Part shown: in pieces, positions 7,575 through 10,027 of the stretch
How positions within the stretch are numbered: position 1 is the stretch's first letter
Layout of the letters: each line of letters starts with the position of its first letter
Source of the DNA: Tardiphaga sp.
GTDB taxonomy: Bacteria; Pseudomonadota; Alphaproteobacteria; Rhizobiales; Xanthobacteraceae
Direction: 5' to 3'
Length of the DNA stretch: 10,027 nt
Assembly: GCA_028290765.1 (NCBI GenBank)
Contig: JAQGJF010001046.1
Coordinates: forward strand, 1-10,027
Notes under the pieces: model-generated
Databases searched by the model: none
What the model was told of the DNA's origin: nothing
Seen by the model: only the letters and a program-made list of their open reading frames with translations
Made by a program: the position numbers and the translations under genes

Positions 7575-8493
7575 GCTTGAACCTCCGGAAATTCTCGCCG
7601 GCGAAGGCGAACAGTCCCTTGGGTGCGAACATCATGAACACGATCAGGATCAGGCCGTAGATGATCTCCTGGTAGGAGGGGGCCTGGCGCAGCAATTCGG
7701 AAATCAGGCCGAACACGATGGCGCCGCCGACCGCGCCGCCGATCGAGCCGAGCCCGCCGACGACGGCCATGGTCAGCACCAGGATGGTGGTCTGGAAGCC
7801 GAGGCTGTCGGGGTGAATGTAAGTCGAGAAGATCGCGAACATGGCGCCCGCCACGCCGGCAAAGAACGCCGACAGCGCGAAAGCGGCGAGCTTGGTTTGG
7901 CGCACCGGCACGCCCATCGCCAGCGCCGCAATCTCCGATTCCCGCACCGCGCGGAACGACCGGCCGAGGCGCGAGCGGGCGATGACGACGGTGAGCCCGA
8001 TCATCAGCACGGTGATCGCCAGCACCACCGGATAGGCCTGTTTATCGGTCACGATCTCGAGGCCGAAGAAACCGGCGGGCGGAATCCGCAAACCGTTGGG
8101 ACCGCCGGTGACCGGCGTCCAGTTCAGGAAAACCCATTGCATGGCTTCACCGAAGGCAAAGGTCGCGAGCGCCAGATAAATATCGCGCATCCTGAGCGCG
8201 ATGATGCCGATGCAGAGGCCGACCAGCCCCGCAACGAGGCCGGAGGCTATGATCGAGAGTGGAAACGGCCAGTTGAAGGCGGCGCCGGCAAGGCCGCTGG
8301 TGTAGATGCCGATGCCGTAGAAGGCGGCCTGTGCCAGCGAGAACTGCCCGGCCTCGCCGATCACGATATGCATGCCGAGGCAGAGCACGGTGAAGGTCAG
8401 CAGCAGATTGGCGACGTAGATGATGTAGCCGGTGGTGAAGAAGGGCAGGGCGATGAGTGCGAGAAGGGCCGCGACAAGGCTGACAACACGCAT
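7567..8493 (-). CDS. livM: Branched-chain-amino-acid-type ABC permease, LivM type
   Basis: This 308-residue inner-membrane permease is largely made of hydrophobic segments, about eight to nine by eye, beginning at residue 3. The family hallmark GEAGQFSLAQAAFYGIGIY lies at 46-64. The cytoplasmic loop that docks to the ATPases, RAVRESEIAALAMGV (about 171-185), is intact. A conserved glycine-rich segment VVGGLGSIGGAVGGAIVFG (about 244-262) follows, and the tail ends in basic residues (NFRRFKRA), consistent with a cytoplasmic C-terminus. With LivH it forms the translocation pore of a HAAT importer. The ATG has a weak GAAGG-like ribosome site and lies 5 bases after the livH stop. The open frame runs further upstream into livH, but protein similarity begins at this methionine. 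Length is typical for shorter LivM members. Confidence 0.94.
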   Translation of the reverse strand: MRVVSLVAALLALIALPFFTTGYIIYVANLLLTFTVLCLGMHIVIGEAGQFSLAQAAFYGIGIYTSGLAGAAFNWPFPLSIIASGLVAGLVGLCIGIIALRMRDIYLALATFAFGEAMQWVFLNWTPVTGGPNGLRIPPAGFFGLEIVTDKQAYPVVLAITVLMIGLTVVIARSRLGRSFRAVRESEIAALAMGVPVRQTKLAAFALSAFFAGVAGAMFAIFSTYIHPDSLGFQTTILVLTMAVVGGLGSIGGAVGGAIVFGLISELLRQAPSYQEIIYGLILIVFMMFAPKGLFAFAGENFRRFKRA

Positions 8494-8498
8494 GCCGG

Positions 8499-9401
8499 TC
8501 AAACCTTCTTGATCAGGACGCGGCCGCCGAACAAGCCTTGCGGCCGCAGGATCAGCACCAGCATGATGGCGATGAACGGTGCGACGACGATGGCGCGCGA
8601 CGAGATGAATAGGCCGACGAGGTTCTCGACGATGCCGATGATGAAGCCGCCGACGATGGCGCCGGGCAGGCTGGCGAAGCCGCCAATGATGGCCGCAGCG
8701 AAGCCGAGCGTGACGACGGAGCCCATATCGGCCGTCATCAGCAGTTTTGGCGCGATCAGCAATGCGGCGACGGCCGAGATCGCGCCGGACAGACCCCAGA
8801 CGATGACATGGATGCGGTTGAGGTCGACGCCGACGAGTTGCGCCGCCTTCGGGTTCATGCCCACCGCGCGCATCGCCCGGCCGAGCTTGGTATAGCCGAA
8901 CATCCAGAAGAAGGCCGCCATCACCGCGATCGCGGTGCCGAGGATGGCGAGATCCAGCCGGGTCACGCTGGCCTGTCCGATCATCAAGGAATCCGTCGAG
9001 ACTAGGGCTGGGAAGGAGCGCGGCGTATCGCCAAAGCCGGTCTGGCGCACCAGGCCTTTCAGGACATAGGACAGGCCGAGGGTCGCAATGACCAGATTGA
9101 CCGGGCTGCCGCTGGCGCGCGCGACCTGCGTGAGTACGACGCGGCGAAACAGCGCCGCGCAGGCGAACGCCACGACGATGGTCATCGGGATGGCCGCCCA
9201 AGCCGGCACCATCCGGAACACCAGCAGATAGAGCGCGACATAGCCGGCCGCCATCAGCATTTCGCCTTGCGCGAAATTCGGCACTTCCGACGTCTTGAAG
9301 ATGATGACGATCGCCAGCGCCAGCAGCGCGTAGACGCTGCCGACGATGAGGCCCGAGGCGACGCCCTGTTGCAGGAACAGAAGGAAGAGCTGGAAATCCA
9401 T
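8499..9401 (-). CDS. livH: Branched-chain-amino-acid-type ABC permease, LivH type
   Basis: This 300-residue inner-membrane permease is the partner of LivM and is of standard length. About eight hydrophobic segments are visible. The LivH hallmarks are ASGLIVGSVYALLALAIVII (15-34), VPNFAQGEMLM (about 40-50), the ATPase-docking loop GRAMRAVGMNPKAAQLVGV (about 174-192) and VTLGFAAAIIGGFASLPGAI near 230-249. It ends in the common closing motif RPQGLFGG. The ATG at 9401 is chosen because MDFQLFLLFLQQGVASG is the expected N-terminus. Its ribosome site is weak (GGAAAG about 12 bases upstream), unlike those of livG and livF. It is separated from the binding-protein gene by 64 bases that carry a hairpin, the only sizeable gap in the operon. 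Confidence 0.94.
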   Translation of the reverse strand: MDFQLFLLFLQQGVASGLIVGSVYALLALAIVIIFKTSEVPNFAQGEMLMAAGYVALYLLVFRMVPAWAAIPMTIVVAFACAALFRRVVLTQVARASGSPVNLVIATLGLSYVLKGLVRQTGFGDTPRSFPALVSTDSLMIGQASVTRLDLAILGTAIAVMAAFFWMFGYTKLGRAMRAVGMNPKAAQLVGVDLNRIHVIVWGLSGAISAVAALLIAPKLLMTADMGSVVTLGFAAAIIGGFASLPGAIVGGFIIGIVENLVGLFISSRAIVVAPFIAIMLVLILRPQGLFGGRVLIKKV

Positions 9402-9430
9402 AAGACGATGCGCTTTCCGCAAAGAACATG

Positions 9431-9453
9431 CCGTGGGAGCAACGCTCCCGCGG
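9431..9453 (-). promoter_or_regulatory. Intercistronic hairpin between binding-protein gene and livH
   Basis: Arms 9431-9440 and 9444-9453 are inverted repeats of 10 bases with one mismatch (a C-A pair in the minus-strand transcript) around a 3-base loop. The stem is very GC-rich. It begins 12 bases after the binding-protein stop and is followed on the minus strand by CATGTTCTTTGCGG, which has no real U-run. It is therefore more likely an mRNA-stabilising or partial attenuator stem than a full terminator. Such stems commonly let the periplasmic binding protein be made in excess over the permeases; the role here is inferred. Confidence 0.5.
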
Positions 9454-9465
9454 TATGCGGGCCGA

Positions 9466-10027
9466 TCAGCCCTTGTATTTCCATCGGCTGGTGAAGACGC
9501 CCGGCTGCAGCACCTGGTTGGTGCCGTCGTATTTGATGAAGATCGTCGACTTGTTGGCCGCGCGCTCATTGGGTCCGAAGACGACGGGCCCTGCCATCAC
9601 GCCGGAGTCGAAATTCTGCTTCTTCAGTGCTTCGAGCACCTTTTCGCGGGTCGGCTGCGGTCCGGCATCCTTCAGGGCATTGACGATGCTCATCGCCGAC
9701 GGAATGCCGTAGGGCATATAGGTCTGCGGGTGGTCCGGCTTGGCGGCGAGGTCGGGATACGACGCCTTGTACATGTCGTAGACCCATTTGATCTTCGGGC
9801 CGCCGGGCAGGTCGGCCAGCACGTCCTGGATGTAGAAATTCTTCAGCGCGTCCTTGCCGCCGACATTCTCGGCCATTTGCGCAAGATTGGCGGTGCCGGT
9901 GACGGAGAGGATGATCGGCTTGGTGAAGCCGAGTTCATAGGCCTTCTTGATCAGCAACGCAGCCGGACGCGCATAGGTGACAATGACGACGACGTCGGGG
10001 TTGGCGGCGCGCAGCTTGAAGAACGGC
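9466..10027 (-). CDS. Periplasmic substrate-binding protein of a HAAT ABC importer, N-terminus beyond window
   Basis: This is the C-terminal 186 residues of a type I periplasmic binding protein (Peripla_BP_6 / LivK-like); the frame stays open to the right edge. The visible part starts in the second lobe with FFKLRAANPDVVVIVTYARP, followed by the domain strand KPIILSVTG. It then has YMPYGIPSAMSIVNALKDAG and a closing strand region VFGPNERAANKSTIFIKYDG. The tail SRWKYKG is typical. A full-length protein would have about 390-410 residues with a signal peptide, so roughly half is outside. It captures the ligand in the periplasm and delivers it to LivH/LivM. The ligand-contacting residues lie mostly in the missing part, so specificity cannot be judged. 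HAAT binding proteins also carry aromatic acids, amides and urea besides amino acids. It is first in the operon among the visible genes. Confidence 0.9.
   Translation of the reverse strand, partial: PFFKLRAANPDVVVIVTYARPAALLIKKAYELGFTKPIILSVTGTANLAQMAENVGGKDALKNFYIQDVLADLPGGPKIKWVYDMYKASYPDLAAKPDHPQTYMPYGIPSAMSIVNALKDAGPQPTREKVLEALKKQNFDSGVMAGPVVFGPNERAANKSTIFIKYDGTNQVLQPGVFTSRWKYKG

Noticed and set aside
7423..8895. 490-codon open frame on the plus strand across livG, livM and livH
   Set aside because: It is antisense to three clearly recognised transporter genes; its protein is low-complexity His/Glu/Asp/Arg-rich text with no family match, as expected from GC-rich third positions on the coding strand.

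Overview
The window is GC-rich, dense DNA with a strong GC bias at third codon positions. Gene families and style point to an alphaproteobacterium of the Hyphomicrobiales, most like Bradyrhizobium or Rhodopseudomonas. That placement is inferred from recognition of the proteins, not from a search. I see no tRNA, rRNA, CRISPR array, insertion sequence, integrase or attachment site.

Left part (1-2174): the C-terminal two thirds of a zinc-binding-dehydrogenase/quinone-oxidoreductase-type protein runs off the left edge on the plus strand. It converges on a small SRPBCC/AHSA1-type protein on the minus strand. That gene is divergent from a plus-strand class III adenylate/guanylate cyclase with a complete catalytic residue set. 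The 100 bases between these two genes hold a readable sigma70-type promoter pointing at the SRPBCC gene.

Right part (2181-10027): nine minus-strand genes form one tightly packed, presumably co-transcribed unit. In transcription order they are a periplasmic substrate-binding protein (its start lies beyond the right edge), two permeases (LivH, LivM), two ATPases (LivG, LivF), two short-chain dehydrogenases, a 3-ketosteroid-dehydrogenase-like flavoprotein, and a glutathione S-transferase. Apart from a 64-base gap after the binding protein, which holds a hairpin, genes overlap by 4-8 bases or are 2-5 bases apart. The last gene ends 6 bases from the convergent cyclase gene.

How they may work together (inference): the first five genes import a small anionic or amino-acid-like substrate of the HAAT type. 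The four enzymes make a chemically coherent series: SDR oxidation of an alcohol to a ketone, FAD-dependent desaturation next to the carbonyl, and a GST acting on the resulting electrophilic enone. The substrate is not identifiable from the sequence. The most interesting point is this fused uptake-plus-enzyme operon, with the SDR pair bounded on both sides by near-identical 18-base junctions.
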